Position numbers and translations under genes: made by a program | In this document: piece by piece, positions 1 to 11,610 of the stretch | How the letters are laid out: each line of letters starts with the position of its first letter | Numbering within the stretch: the stretch's first letter is position 1 | The notes under the pieces: generated by a model | What the model saw: only the letters and a program-made list of their open reading frames with translations | Told to the model about the DNA's origin: nothing | Database searches by the model: none | Assembly (NCBI GenBank): GCA_963682025.1 | Contig: OY821519.1 | Location: forward strand, 96,065,585-96,129,584 | Reading direction: 5' to 3' | Length of the DNA stretch: 64,000 nt | Source of the DNA: Cordilura impudica | Taxonomy: Eukaryota > Arthropoda > Insecta > Diptera > Scathophagidae

Positions 1-857
1 TTTAAAAAAAAAAAAAAAAAAAAACCAAACGAAAAAAAAATTTTTTATTGCGTTTTTCGAGCTCATGTCAAGGTTATCTACACAGAAAAAATTATCGCAT
101 CCGGAGTACATGAAATTTTTTTCATTTTGTTGAGTAGTGTAATTATCGTGATTTTGACACGATTACGGCAACCTTCATCCGGTTTGAAGTATTGTGATAA
201 GAATTCTTTAGAGAGGCTATTCCAAAAGTTAACTAATTTGGTTGAAAAACAGTAAGAAAAGTTTGACATTTTCATAAATAAAGTGAAGATTTTAGTTAAA
301 AATTAATACTATTGCTGTTCTGTATAGCGTGTGTTATGAATGTGTGTGTTGTTTTTTTATTCGATTTTAATCTAAACAATACTTCAATTCCATAAATTGG
401 CAATAAAAACAATTCAACTAACAACAACCACAATGGATATCTTCTCTGTATGAAAGTGTGACGTCTTAATTGGCAGTTCAAAAAAAAAATGTTTATGGCG
501 TGTATATAACTACAATTACATACAATAATAATCTTTATCTTTATATGTTTCTGATTATTGATTTTTGACATTTCCCAAAAAAAATAAGAAGCTTTTTATT
601 ATTGCATACTAAATGGCGATATGTGCCGATTTCCCGCTTGTGGAAAATGTGCTTATTAAAAACAGACGAAATTGTTATTAAAAAGTTCTTAAAAGTTCTT
701 AATAGTTTAGCCCTAAACTAATCTGTAATCAAAGGTATAATGAGTTTGTGCTGATCTTTCTAACTACCAAAAACATTACCTAGACCCTCCAAATAAAAAG
801 GCTCATTTAACGAAAACTTTTAAATCAATCTAAAGGTCACAAATATAAATATATGTA
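1..857. other. AT-rich spacer without gene
   Basis: Low-complexity AT-rich DNA with poly-A tracts and only short, unconvincing reading frames. Positions about 735-830 resemble, on the minus strand, the 3' part of the roughly 0.7-kb dispersed repeat seen at 31197 and 60001. Nothing else was recognised. Confidence 0.6.
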
Positions 858-915
858 CTAGTATGCCCTGTCGTGCTTCGCTACGACTTACAGAGACTTA
901 TTGACATGTACAATA

Positions 916-3247
916 GGGTGTCCGTTATTTCTTAAAGTGGAAATATTTATTGTCTCACCGCTCAAAAAGTTGAGGCTTGATGCAAAAATGACTCTCCAAA
1001 AATTTCACGCCCCTGGGACCACGCCTTCCCGACCCGACTTGCGTTTGAAAATTTCAAGTGTATTTATATTGGGAATATATGACTTTTTGTCAGATTTTTA
1101 CAAAATTTCGTTCTATAGTTCAATTATTCCGACAACTAATATAATTCAGGATCAGTATTAAATTATCCTTTCAAAAAGCTATAAAACTTCGAAATCGACT
1201 AAAACCTCGCCAAGAAATAGCAAATGCCCCAGACCACTTTTGTGCCAAACAAAACTAGGTCATGAAATTTGATGGCATTTTTTACAACTTTGAAAAATTG
1301 ATTAAAGCCATAATTTTTTTTTTTTTTTTTGGTGTCTATACCTATAAGTACTCACACACGAAGTATTGTTTTATTACCACGTTGTTAACCTATTTTGAAA
1401 ACTTCTTTTTCAAGTTTTAAAAAATTTTCTTAAACAAAATTTTAAAAAATGGATCTGGCGCTTTAAGGTTTTGCTGAATACATATTAGAGATTGACTGTG
1501 TGAACTTTTAGGTAAATTGCTACTCCAGAATTTTTTTGACAAGGATTTTATTTTTGCGGATTTCGAGAAAAATAAGATTTTTGTGAAATGTTCAGTAAAT
1601 GTACTCTTTCTAAATACTTTGTATCAAAAATTCATCACTTTTCTACTTTTAAATGTTACATTTTATCTCAGTAGCCTAGGCTTTCGGGAAAAAATTATAT
1701 GACCTCATTAACCCTTTTGGAATTGAGGTCACATATGACCCCAAGCTAATAAAAGACAATTTATTCAAAAAATGCAAATATTTTGTAAGTGCTGTTGAAT
1801 TTGTAGATGTGACGCTTAAAATATAATAACCAAATGTGCCGAGGCCAAACTTTGAATTTTGTCATATTTAAAAAAAGTAAATACCTAAAAATAATGTATT
1901 TTTCTAGTAAAGTAGATGCATCCTATACTATTGGTTGGAAATTAAAATTCCGCTATATTTTGCGAAAACTTGCCCTTATGTGCTCCTGAGGTTAATGTAA
2001 TGTATCAAACTCCATAATTACTTAACTGCTAACAGAAGTTATTAACGTAAATCTGTACTTATTTCTGTTTTATTTTTACCATAACTAAAATTATTTTTTT
2101 CAATGGATCATTTCGACCCTCATATTCAACCCAAGCCAATTAAAGACAACTTATTCCAAAAATTCAAATATTTTGTTGGATAAAAACAATTTCCTTTTAG
2201 GTATTTACTTTTTTAAATATGACAAAATTCAAAGTTTGGCCCCGCCAAGGAATGGGTTAACGTTGTGCGATTTATTCCAAATTTTTAGCACGGAAGACTT
2301 GCACATTTGGCTATTATATTTAAAGCGTCACATATAAAATATTTGCATTTTTTTAATAAATTGTCTTTTATTAGCTTGGGGTCAAATGTGACCTCAATTC
2401 AAAAAGGGTTAATCGGGTCATATTATTTTTTTCCGAAACCCTAGGCTATTATGATAAAATATAACATCTAAAAGTAGAAAAGTGATGAATTTTTGATACA
2501 AAGTATTTAGAAAGGCTACATTTACTGAACATTTCACAAAAATCTAATTTTTCTCGAAATCCGCAAAAATAAAATCCTTGTCAAAAAAATTCTGGCCAAG
2601 CGATTTACCTAAACATTCACACAGTCAATTCTTAACATGTATTCAACAAAACCTTAAAGCTCCAGATCCATTTTTTTAAATTTTGTTTAAGAAAATTTTT
2701 TAAAACTTGAAAAAGGAGTTTTCAAAATATTGTAAAAAAAAAATTCCATTTTCGGTCTGAATGCGCCATAGGTTAACAACGTGGTAATAAAATAATAATT
2801 GAAATGTGAGTACTCATAAGAGAGACCAAAAAAAAATTATGGCTTTAATCAATTTCTCAAAGTTGAAAAAAATGCCATAAAATTTCATGACCTACTTTTT
2901 TTTGGCACAAAAGTGTCTGGGTCATTTGCTATTTCTTGGCGAGTTTTTACTCGATTTTGAAGTTTTATAGCTTTTTGAAAAGATAATTTAACACTGATCC
3001 CGATTCATATAACAACTTGTCGGAAAAATTAAACTATAAAACGAAATTTTCGTAAAATCTGAAAAAAGTCATATTTTCCGCATATAAACATATTTGAAAT
3101 TTTCAAACGCAAGGCGGGCCGGGAAGGCGTGGTCCCAGGGGCTTGAAATTTTTGGAGAGTCATTTCTGCATCAAGCCTAAACTTTTTGAGGGGTGAGACT
3201 TAAACATTTTCATAAGAAAAAATTGCCCATACAAATAACGGACACCC
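916..3247. mobile_element. Large palindromic (foldback-like) DNA element, TA-flanked
   Basis: The two halves are imperfect inverted copies. About 916-1890 pairs with about 2200-3247, leaving a loop of about 0.3 kb. The ends read GGGTGTCCGTTATTT and its complement, each bordered by TA (914-915 and 3248-3249), as for Tc1/mariner-type insertion. It has no coding capacity, so it is non-autonomous. The left half is shared with the element at 7342-8870. Confidence 0.75.
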
Positions 3248-3279
3248 TAATGTACATACATAGATTTTCATAATCAATT

Positions 3280-4150
3280 TTTCCTAATAAGTTTGTATTG
3301 CACAATTAAAGAATTTTATTTTATGTTTTTTATTTTTATGCGTGCTGATATATAATATTTTTTTATTTTTTCATTCGGTGCAAAAATTATAGAATTTTTC
3401 GGCATTCCTACTCTGGAGCGAGCTACCCATGAGAAAAACATGGACTTTACAAATTAAATCCGGCAATACTTAACGATTGGCCTTGAATTTGGAGTATCAT
3501 TTGGTAATTTCTTATTTAGCGATTTTTGATTTTGGGTATTCCACCCATATTTTCCACTACTACTCACATTGGTAATTAATGTACTAGTCAAAAGTGTCAA
3601 ACTGTCGCTTTCATAGTACTTCATATTTTTGATATAGGAAATCCCACGCCCACTAATCTGATTCTGTCCATTTTTTAACTGACTGCTCACATTAATATCT
3701 GGTGATCTGATCAGTCATTAAGTACAAACAAACCTGCACATTCAGCGGCAAGTTTAATGCAGAGTGTGCTATCCAATAAAGTATCAGCAAATGCAATTTT
3801 TCCCTACGATCGAATGGCTGCCAGAATCAGTGACATCACAAATGTTTTTTACGTGCCACCAGGCCCATCCAAAAAATACAATCCACCGACTTCATTTTGT
3901 AGAACTTGCACGATGGTATCATAGGCATGTTTTTGATGGTAATTTAATTTGGGAACGCTCAAATTCACAAATGTCTGCAATTCATTACGTTATTCGCGTT
4001 GCAATTCTCGATCAAATAAATCATGCATCGGACGACTGGGTGAATGCATAGGCACAAATCTTCAATCACAATCAATGCCTTGTTATACATTTTTAGTCTT
4101 CTGCCATAAATTCTATTGGATTCGAAGGAACACATGATGATATTATTATG
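3280..4150 (-). pseudogene. Helitron Pif1-like helicase fragment
   Basis: The minus strand encodes broken pieces of the helicase half of a Helitron Rep/Hel protein. Around 4040-3760 one frame reads a segment containing HDLFDRELQRE, then AYDTIVQVLQNEVGGLYFLD, then Walker A GPGGT*KT with a stop in place of the Gly. Around 3500-3330 the C-terminal motifs follow: GQSLSIAGFNL, then a stop, then SPCFSHG, then after a frameshift SRVGMPKNSIIFAP. These match the conserved helicase core and C-terminus (GQSL..AG, CFSHGQLYVACSRV). Several stops, at least two frameshifts and a large deletion between Walker A and the C-terminal motifs make it dead. It would have unwound donor DNA during rolling-circle transposition. 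Confidence 0.8.
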
Positions 4151-4661
4151 GAATAATGAATTTCACAATAGACCGAAATCCAATACGGAAAAAAACACCG
4201 CACTAGCAAGAACAATTTTCCACTATTTTTTTCCACTATGTTTTTCATAAATCAATAATGGAAAATACTTACATGGAAAATTCTCAAATTTTTTGTGTGT
4301 AAATGAGCTCGAAATATCTTCTAAAATGATGATATGAGTATGCACAAAAATATTGGAATGAATGAAATAAATTCAAGCGAGAGGTAAAAAAAGCATGTAT
4401 TCAGCTTACATTTGACATTACCATACATGGTTTGGTAACTTTTCAACGGACAATAAAAAATTCCTATATGGGAAATGGCGGCCATTTTGTTGAAATTTGT
4501 ATGTCATATCTCCGGAACCACTGGACCGCTTTCGTGAAAACTTCACATAAACCATCTGCAGATCATCCCTAACGTACCCTGAAATGTTGGTTGAAATCGG
4601 TCTACCCGTTTCCGCAGTTAGTGGTGACATCAAAATGTGCACTTCCTTTTATATATATGGA

Positions 4662-5145
4662 TTTTGTTGAAATTCGGGATATAAGCTTTCGTTGGCCATA
4701 TATCAATTGGTATTAAAATTTATAAAAATTATTGCTATGAGATCGACTTTAACTGCCCTAAGATCCAGAATATCATATTAACAATGGTCAAATTTTGATT
4801 ATGTACGTTTCAAAGACCCATTAATATGTAATCCAAAAATATTCTCATTAGATCCATTTTTAGTTCTACTCGCTATATTAAGCTGCAAAAATAAAAACAA
4901 ATATTTTGCATAGATTTTTTCTCAAGTTTCGTAATTTCTGTTTTTGAGAAAAATAAGTGACTTAATTACATATGGTCATGATCGATTCGCTTTTAACCCT
5001 TATAAAAATGCAGAAAAATTTATAAGACAATCACTTGGGGTATTCTTATTTTCTATTCCAATCATGAGGTAAGCTAAGTTGGACTGAAACTCTTGGTATA
5101 CGGTAACGTAGAATCAGTCTAGACCGCCATTAATTTCTTACTTGT
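4662..5145 (-). repeat. Diverged copy of the ~0.7-kb dispersed repeat
   Basis: Read on the minus strand, the order of conserved blocks (GGTCTAGAC near 5125, the 'aaaataagtgact' block near 4950, and 'gatcgac..aactgcc..aagatcc..aat' near 4745-4780) matches the repeat family at 24926-24359, 31197 and 60001. It is highly diverged and partly deleted. Confidence 0.5.
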
Positions 5146-5587
5146 TTAAAATTGCTTTTTCACAAGTTCAAATTCAATTGCTGTTTTTATTAGGATGTAG
5201 TAGCCTGACTTGGTTCCAATCCAGATTCGAACAAATTACGTTTCGTCTTTTTTTCCTGTTATTTTTGGCATTTTTTTTTTTTCTCTTTACTTGGTGGCAT
5301 AAAATTTAAAATCAAACAACAACAAACTAATATTCTTAAACCAATCGTCATACGAAACAATGGATCACTATGTAGAGCGTAAAATTTTTACACATGAAGC
5401 CCGAGATCAAATCTGTCACATGGATTAAGAATATTTTGTTTTTTTTCAAAGTGAAAGCTAAAAACAAATTTCTAGCAGAATCAAAAGAATATATTACTTC
5501 ATGGTGAAAAAAAAAGAACTTCACCCAATGTAAAACTCATCAGTGAAAATGTCAAGAAATAATTACATCGAGTTCACAAGTTGTGGT
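5146..5587. other. AT-rich spacer without gene
   Basis: No reading frame, inverted repeat or recognised element was seen. Confidence 0.5.
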
Positions 5588-5589
5588 TA

Positions 5590-6002
5590 TATCGCACCTG
5601 TACGTCTAAAGTGAGTCAACTCAAAATTTATCAATTTTCACTTTTTGCAAGAAAACGATACACAGTGGTCATGTCTACCCACTGTAAAAATCTTACATCG
5701 ATTTGTCTAGTCTTTTGCAAAAAAAATACAGTTGTAACCCTATTTGTGTTATAAGAGTAGCTTCTTTAGAATCTAAAAAGACATATTTTGAGTTCCACTC
5801 AAAAAACTTATTTTTATTTTTATTTTTTATGATCACTGAAAAAATCGCAAAAACAACTACTGTTGTATACTTATTATTCGCAATTCTTTACAATGAAACA
5901 ACTGTTTTTAAGTTTTATAGTAAATATTAAAAAAACGTTTTCTGCCTCTACTGAAAATTTGTAAATTTTGAGTTGACTCACTTTAGAGGTACAGGTGCGA
6001 TA
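5590..6002. mobile_element. MITE with ~45-bp terminal inverted repeats, TA duplication
   Basis: The ends are TATCGCACCTGTAC.TCTAAA followed by GTGAGTCAACTCAAAATTTA, and the same sequence inverted. They are flanked by TA at 5588-5589 and 6003-6004. It is 413 bp with no coding potential. The TA duplication suggests Tc1/mariner-type mobilisation. Confidence 0.75.
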
Positions 6003-7084
6003 TACATATCTACAAATTGGTAATCACCTTTTTTGCTGGGTTGTTTATTTAATTAAACTAACACAGAAAATTGGATTGTTAAATTGTCAACAATGTTTGT
6101 CGTGAGGCTCTCTGCACTTATCTGATTTTCAATATTACAATGAAAACATCAATAAAATAATTTAATTGTTTACAAAATCTTTAATTATACAATTTTTTTT
6201 CTCCTACCAAGTGTATACAAGTACACGTACATTAATCTTTTCATAAAAAATCTATTTTATTCAAGTTGTTAACAAAAAAAGATTTTCATAAAATAATTTA
6301 AAAACATTTATAAGTATTTATTAAAATTAAATCAGATCAATAAAAATTTAATATAAAATAACTTATTAGAAAAAATTATAAGGGCCATTATTACAACTCA
6401 GCTTTAAAGTAAATGTTAGTTAAAGGTAACTTTAGCTAAAGTGAATAATAAAGTTAACTTTAGCTAAAGTGAATAATAAAGTTACCTTTAACTTCTTTTC
6501 GTTATTACAACTTCCCAGTAAAATAAAATTAATATTTTTGATATTGTGGCAACACCAAAGGAATCACCAATTACTTTTGCCAAATGAATTGCTTTATCAA
6601 AATAGGTAGTGGCAACGTTCATTTATTTGTTCGCAAATAAACAAAAACATTCAAAAACCTTTATTATAAGTTGCATAATTGTCGTAAATGTATAATAAAA
6701 CTTTTTAAAAAATATATTTGCATATATTGTAGTATATGTAAATAAATTTATTTTCAAACCTAAATTGATGTGAATTATTTCTTCATAGATCAGAAAATGT
6801 GGCAATATTAAATACATAAACCTCACGTTAAAATTTGTTCTCTTTCACAAGAGAAATTATTTTTTTTATTCGGGGATTCACGGAAAATAAAATTCAGTGA
6901 ACAGATGTATATAAAAAAAATATTTTCTCCTACATAAATGAAATTAATCGAAATTCTCGTTTAATTTTTATTGCTAATGAAACATTCAATTATCCAAAAT
7001 TTAAGGGTATCCGGAATGCTCTCATTAGGGAGATACAGCAAAAAGGACTTTAAAAATTCCCTTTTATATGAAAAATCAAAAAAC
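6003..7084. other. AT-rich spacer with a MITE-like fragment
   Basis: Mostly low-complexity DNA. About 6380-6515 looks like a small palindromic element: it starts GGGCCATTATTACAAC, contains duplicated AGTTAAAGGTAACTTTAGC blocks, and ends GTTATTACAACTTCC. Its boundaries are uncertain. No gene is supported. Confidence 0.4.
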
Positions 7085-7320
7085 TCAGGTCTAGACCGAC
7101 AATACGATACCCTATACCATGGCTTAGAGACTGTATCTCCTCGGTCCAACTAAGGGGATATAGAAACTAAGCGTAAACCAAATTTGAGTGGTATTGTTAT
7201 TAATTTTGATGGCAGCACATATGAAAAAGTTCATATCGGAAGCTATTTAGTTTTAACGAAATATCCAATTTCCGGAATTTTCGATTATCGGGAATGCTTT
7301 TACCCCAAGAAGTCCGGATA
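7085..7320 (+). repeat. Partial copy of the ~0.7-kb dispersed repeat
   Basis: Contains the family blocks GTCTAGACCGAC, the 'cggtccaacta' block, AAATTTGAGTGG and GAAAAAGTTCATATCGGA in the same order as at 31197 and 60001. It is 3'-truncated. Confidence 0.65.
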
Positions 7321-7341
7321 ACGGTGCTATTACTGTACATA

Positions 7342-8870
7342 AGAGTGGTCCTTAAAAATTAAAAAACGATTTCGGGGATAGGCGGGGTCCAGTTTGTTAC
7401 CTTTCAATATAAAACTAATAAATGTGATGTTTGGGGACAATCAGAAGTCGATTGAAAATTTGAAGTGTGTTTATATGGGGAAAATTTTTGAGATTTTACG
7501 AAAATTTCGTTCTACAGTTTAATTTTTCCGGCAAGTTGTTGTAAGAATAGCGATCAGTATTAAATTATCTTTACAAAAACCTATAAAAATTCAAAATCGA
7601 AGAAAAATTCGCTAAGAAATAGCAAATGCCCCAGACCATTTTTGTGCCAAAAAAAAACACTAGGTCATGAAATTTGATAGCATTCTTTTCTACTTTGAGA
7701 AATTTTTTTTGTTTCTATACTTATAAGTAATCAGATGTGAAGTATTGTTTTATTAACACGTTTTTAACCTATTGCGCATTGAGATCGAAAATGGGAAATT
7801 TTTTTAATAAAATTTTGAAAACTCCTTTTTTCAAGTTTTAAAAAATTTTCTTAAACAAAATTTAAGAAAATGGATGTGGCACTTAAAGGTTTTATTAATT
7901 ACATGTCATAGATTAACTGCGTGAATTTTTAGGTAAATCCATATGACAGAATTTTTTTGACAAGGATTTTGTTTTTGCGGATTTCGAGAAAAATGAGTTT
8001 TTTGTGAAATATTCTGTATATGTAATCTTTCTAAATTCTTTATATCAAAAGTTAATCAGTTCTCTACTTTTAAATGCTATATTTTATCTTAGTAGCCTAG
8101 GGTTTCGGAAAAAAAATAATACGACTCCATTAACTCTTTTGGAATTGGGGTCACATATGACCCCAAGGTAATAAAAGACAATTTATTTAAAAAATTCATA
8201 TATTTTGCAAATACTGTTGAATTTTTGAAAGCGTTTCTTAAAATATTATAATCAAATATGTATATCTTCCGTTCCTAAAATTTTAGATAAATCCGAGAAC
8301 GTTAACCCATTATTTGCCAAGGCCAGCTTTGGATTTTAAGATATTTTTAAATAAAAATTACCGAAAACGAGTTTTTCTATTAAACTCGATGCAACCACTT
8401 TTTAGTGCTCCTGGAATCATAATTATCCATTGTGATATATCTCTGGTACAAATGTCTGCTTATTGCTCATGAATATAAATTTAAGCAACTTTTAACCAAT
8501 TTTTTAAAATAAGAACATGCAATATTTACGAAATTTGTGATGCCAGCTTTTGAAAGGAGAAAAAAATAGTGGCGTAATAATTTAAAATTATATGATGTTA
8601 TTTATTTTTTTTTTCAAATATGTTAGATATTCCATATATTAATCTTATAATGCTAGAAATAACAAAATTTATTTATAAATTTTGTGTATAGCTTATGTAA
8701 TTTTTGATTTTGAAAATAATCTAATAATCAATATATAATCTATATATCATTTGAAAGCTTACTTGAGTGCCTTTTATTTGATTCGTTTTATATTGCAAGG
8801 TAACAAACTGGACCCCTCCTATCCCCAAAATCGCAATTTGAAAAATGTTCATATAACGTAGGACCACTCT
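7342..8870. mobile_element. DNA element with ~90-bp terminal inverted repeats, related to 916-3247
   Basis: The ends are AGAGTGGTCC and its complement. Inverted similarity extends about 90 bp inward, including a GGGGATAGG.GGGGTCC block and CAGTTTGTTACCTT. The interior from about 7440 to 8400 is a diverged copy of the left half (about 1040-2000) of the palindromic element at 916-3247, but with unrelated outer ends. TA borders are only approximate. Non-coding. Confidence 0.65.
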
Positions 8871-8894
8871 ACTGTACATGCATGTCTGTTTTTT

Positions 8895-9240
8895 TTTTTG
8901 TAAAGTACCTCTTAAAAAGTATCTTTTCTCAGAAAAGCACCTTTTGTTAGAAAAGTAAATTTTCTTAGAAAAGTACCATTTCATGGAATAGTACCATTTT
9001 TTTTTTTTAAATTACTTTTTTTTTTAAAAGTATCTTTTCCTAAATATGTACATTTTTAAAAAAAATTCTTTTCTTAAAAAAAACCTTTTCTTAAAGAAGT
9101 AATTTTTCTTAAAAATGTTTTTTTTATTAAAAAAAAAATACCTTTTCTTAAAAAGTCCCATTCTTAAAAAAGTATATTTTCTTCAAAAAGCACCTTTTCT
9201 TAAAATTATTTTTTCTTAAACAGGTAAATGTTTTCAAAGG
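8895..9240. repeat. T-rich minisatellite, ~17-20-bp imperfect units
   Basis: Repeated variants of ACCTTTTCTTAAAAAAGT in tandem with variable unit length. Confidence 0.7.
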
Positions 9241-10239
9241 GTGCCCTAGGCGCCTAATAGATAACTGGTTTATAATACTTATGTACTGACAAACAGATGA
9301 AATTAATATATTTTGCTCTTTATCAACTTTCTCTAGACCAAGTTATTATACTTAACTTACTTAGTGCGCCGGTTAATGGTTTGCAATTTACACAGAATTT
9401 ACCGGTTTTTTAATATTATTCATAAAGTTCTGAAACCGATAATTTTTAAAATAAAAAGCTGTAGTTAAACTAATTTCATTTAGAACAGTCTCTAAAAAAC
9501 TTGGTTTTGTTTTGAATTATTTTTCTCAAAATTATTGTATGTAGATGCAAATCCAAAATTATATCCACTAATAATTAAAAATATTAGTTTTAGTGTATGG
9601 AATAAGGCAATAATGATATCACCTAATGTTTAAATAAGCTACAAAAACTACATTTGAAGTTTTATGATATTCCTTCTAATTTGTATTAAGAAAACAAAAA
9701 ACGTTATTCCTCAACTATTTTACTCGGGCTATGAATATTACACAGTTTGCCTTGGAGACTCCCTCTCCAATGTAAATATTATCATGAATTTAGATGTTAC
9801 TATTCACCTACTATAATTATTCCCACTCTTAAAACGCTATAAATTTATTTAGTAATTATTCAAATTAATTAAGGAACTATAGTAAATAATAAAATGAATT
9901 ATTTTTGCTATCTAAGTAAACCTTCTGTGGATGAGGGTGCATTTGTGGTGTTGTTCGTTTGTTTGATATTTTTTTATTATTATTTATTAAATATGTAAAT
10001 AACCATAAATATAATGCAATCAAAAAAAAGTATTGTGGTTTTTTGAAATGATAACAACTCGAATAAAATTGACGATAAAAAATTAGACACCACAGAACTG
10101 TGGCATAATTTAAACGCCACCAGTAGTAAAAAAAAACCTAAAAATTTTGACATACTAAATGATTAGATAACCAAATTTATTTAGAGATACACATTAGGGC
10201 GAAGTTTATTAAAATTAAAAAAAAAAAAAAACAAATAAG
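9241..10239. other. AT-rich spacer without gene
   Basis: Short frames only. No motif, inverted repeat or coding similarity was recognised. Confidence 0.5.
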
Positions 10240-10397
10240 AGATATATAGTCGACTATACGATATATACCCGGCGTTTGGAATGAGGGTCTTGGGTCCAAT
10301 AACTAGATACAGAAATTAAGCATAAATTAAATTTTAGTAATATTGTTCTTAATTTATAGCTTGGTGATATAAAAATGTTCATATCTGATGAAATTTT
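10240..10397 (+). repeat. Short fragment of the ~0.7-kb dispersed repeat
   Basis: Recognisable blocks 'gtcgactatacgatat', 'ggtccaataactagatacagaaattaagcataaa' in pieces, and ATGTTCATATCTGATG, ordered as in the family at 31197. Confidence 0.5.
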
Positions 10398-10920
10398 TAT
10401 ACCCTCCACTCCAGTGTGCAGAGGGTATATATAAGTTTGTCATTGCGTTTGTAATAATTTGAAAAAAAATTTTGGACCCCATAAAATATATATATTTGTG
10501 ATCCTTATAACAACCGGAGTTGATATAGCGATGTCCGTCTATCCATCTGTGGAAATCACGATGACGGCATCAATCGGGCAGCTAGGGTGCTCATTGACAT
10601 AAAAAATGATTCACTAACATCCTGAGAAGTTTTCTATTTAAAATCGTCCAAATCGATCGATGAGGGCCCGAATTTGAATGAAGAATTAAAAAAAGTCTTG
10701 AAAAAATGTAATTTTCTTTGTTGTTCTTGTCACGATCACGCCTTCAATAGGATAGCTAAGGTGATCACTTTTAGTGAGAATGATTTACCTAATTCATGGG
10801 AAGATTTCTATTTCAAAAGTCATTAAAATCGGTGGAACAGGTCCAGGGAAATCTATGAAAAATTAAAAAAAAATTAAAAATATGATGTTTCTATATTGTT
10901 CCTGTTGTTATTCTAAATGT
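10398..10920 (+). mobile_element. mini-me-like dispersed element
   Basis: Starts with an inverted pair (ATACCCTCCAC and GAGGGTATA). It then has the order TGTCATTGCGTTTG, a TA run, a conserved block of about 35 bp (GATCCTTATAACAACCGGAG), GATATAGCGATGTCCGTC and GTCY-type units. This is the proto-microsatellite, core, proto-microsatellite layout described for mini-me elements of Diptera. The 3' limit is unclear. A reverse-oriented relative is at 54150-54325. Confidence 0.55.
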
Positions 10921-11610
10921 TGTATTGTTGTCATAGCTGGACCTGTTGTTTTTGTGGTCTTTGTGGTAATAGTATAATAAAAACTAACCCTTTTTACATT
11001 TTTTTTTATCAACTCTGGTAGAAAAATTTAAAAGTTTCCATTGTTTTGGCATCACCAAAAAAATTTACTAAATCATTTCTGTCATTGCCACCAGCCTGCC
11101 TGCAAAGTTTCAGATCGATTGGGTCACGGGTTAAAATCGATCCAAAAATTTTTCGACAAGCAGACACTACGTGTTAACCCATTATCGGCCGCTACCAGAA
11201 ATCGCAGGAATTTTTTGAATTCCTTTTAAATACTTACTTTTAGGAGCTCAATTTAGAAAAATTTAAAAAAAATTTTTTTTTTTTTAATTGTTGTTCTCTA
11301 GATATGAAGTGGTCGAAAAATCGACCATTGGCCAGAAGTCAACATCTACATATATAAATAAAGAAATGCGTTTTTTTTACGAATATTTAGCTTTAATTCA
11401 ATTTATTCGTTTTTAGTTGTATCAAAAATGTTATTTATTGATAAAGATATGAATAATTAACGCAAAAAAGGTTAGATAGTTTGCATATATTCATCAAAAC
11501 ACTTGGTATGCAAGTAAATATTACGCTTTTTTTGTGTAAAATTGAAATTTTTTCAAGAATATTTAACTTTAATTCAATTTATTCGTTTTTAGTTGTAGCA
11601 AAAATTTTAT

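Larger units (their letters stand above)
858..4661 (-). mobile_element. Decayed Helitron, split by a 2.3-kb insertion
   Basis: On the minus strand a possible 5' end lies at 4661 (A before TCCATATATATAAAAGG). A 3' end lies at 858: hairpin GTCGT-loop-ACGAC (about 870-890), then a short spacer and CTAG, with T as the next base. Helitrons start TC, end CTRR after a hairpin and insert between A and T, so both ends fit. Between them lies a decayed Pif1-type helicase (about 3280-4150). The palindromic element at 916-3247 interrupts the copy near its 3' end; without it the remnant is about 1.5 kb, so most of the Rep/helicase protein is gone. The 3' end and helicase are solid; joining the 5' end to the same copy is inference. 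Confidence 0.6.

Noticed and set aside
3764..4051. 95-codon plus-strand frame
   Set aside because: Antisense of the Helitron helicase fragment.
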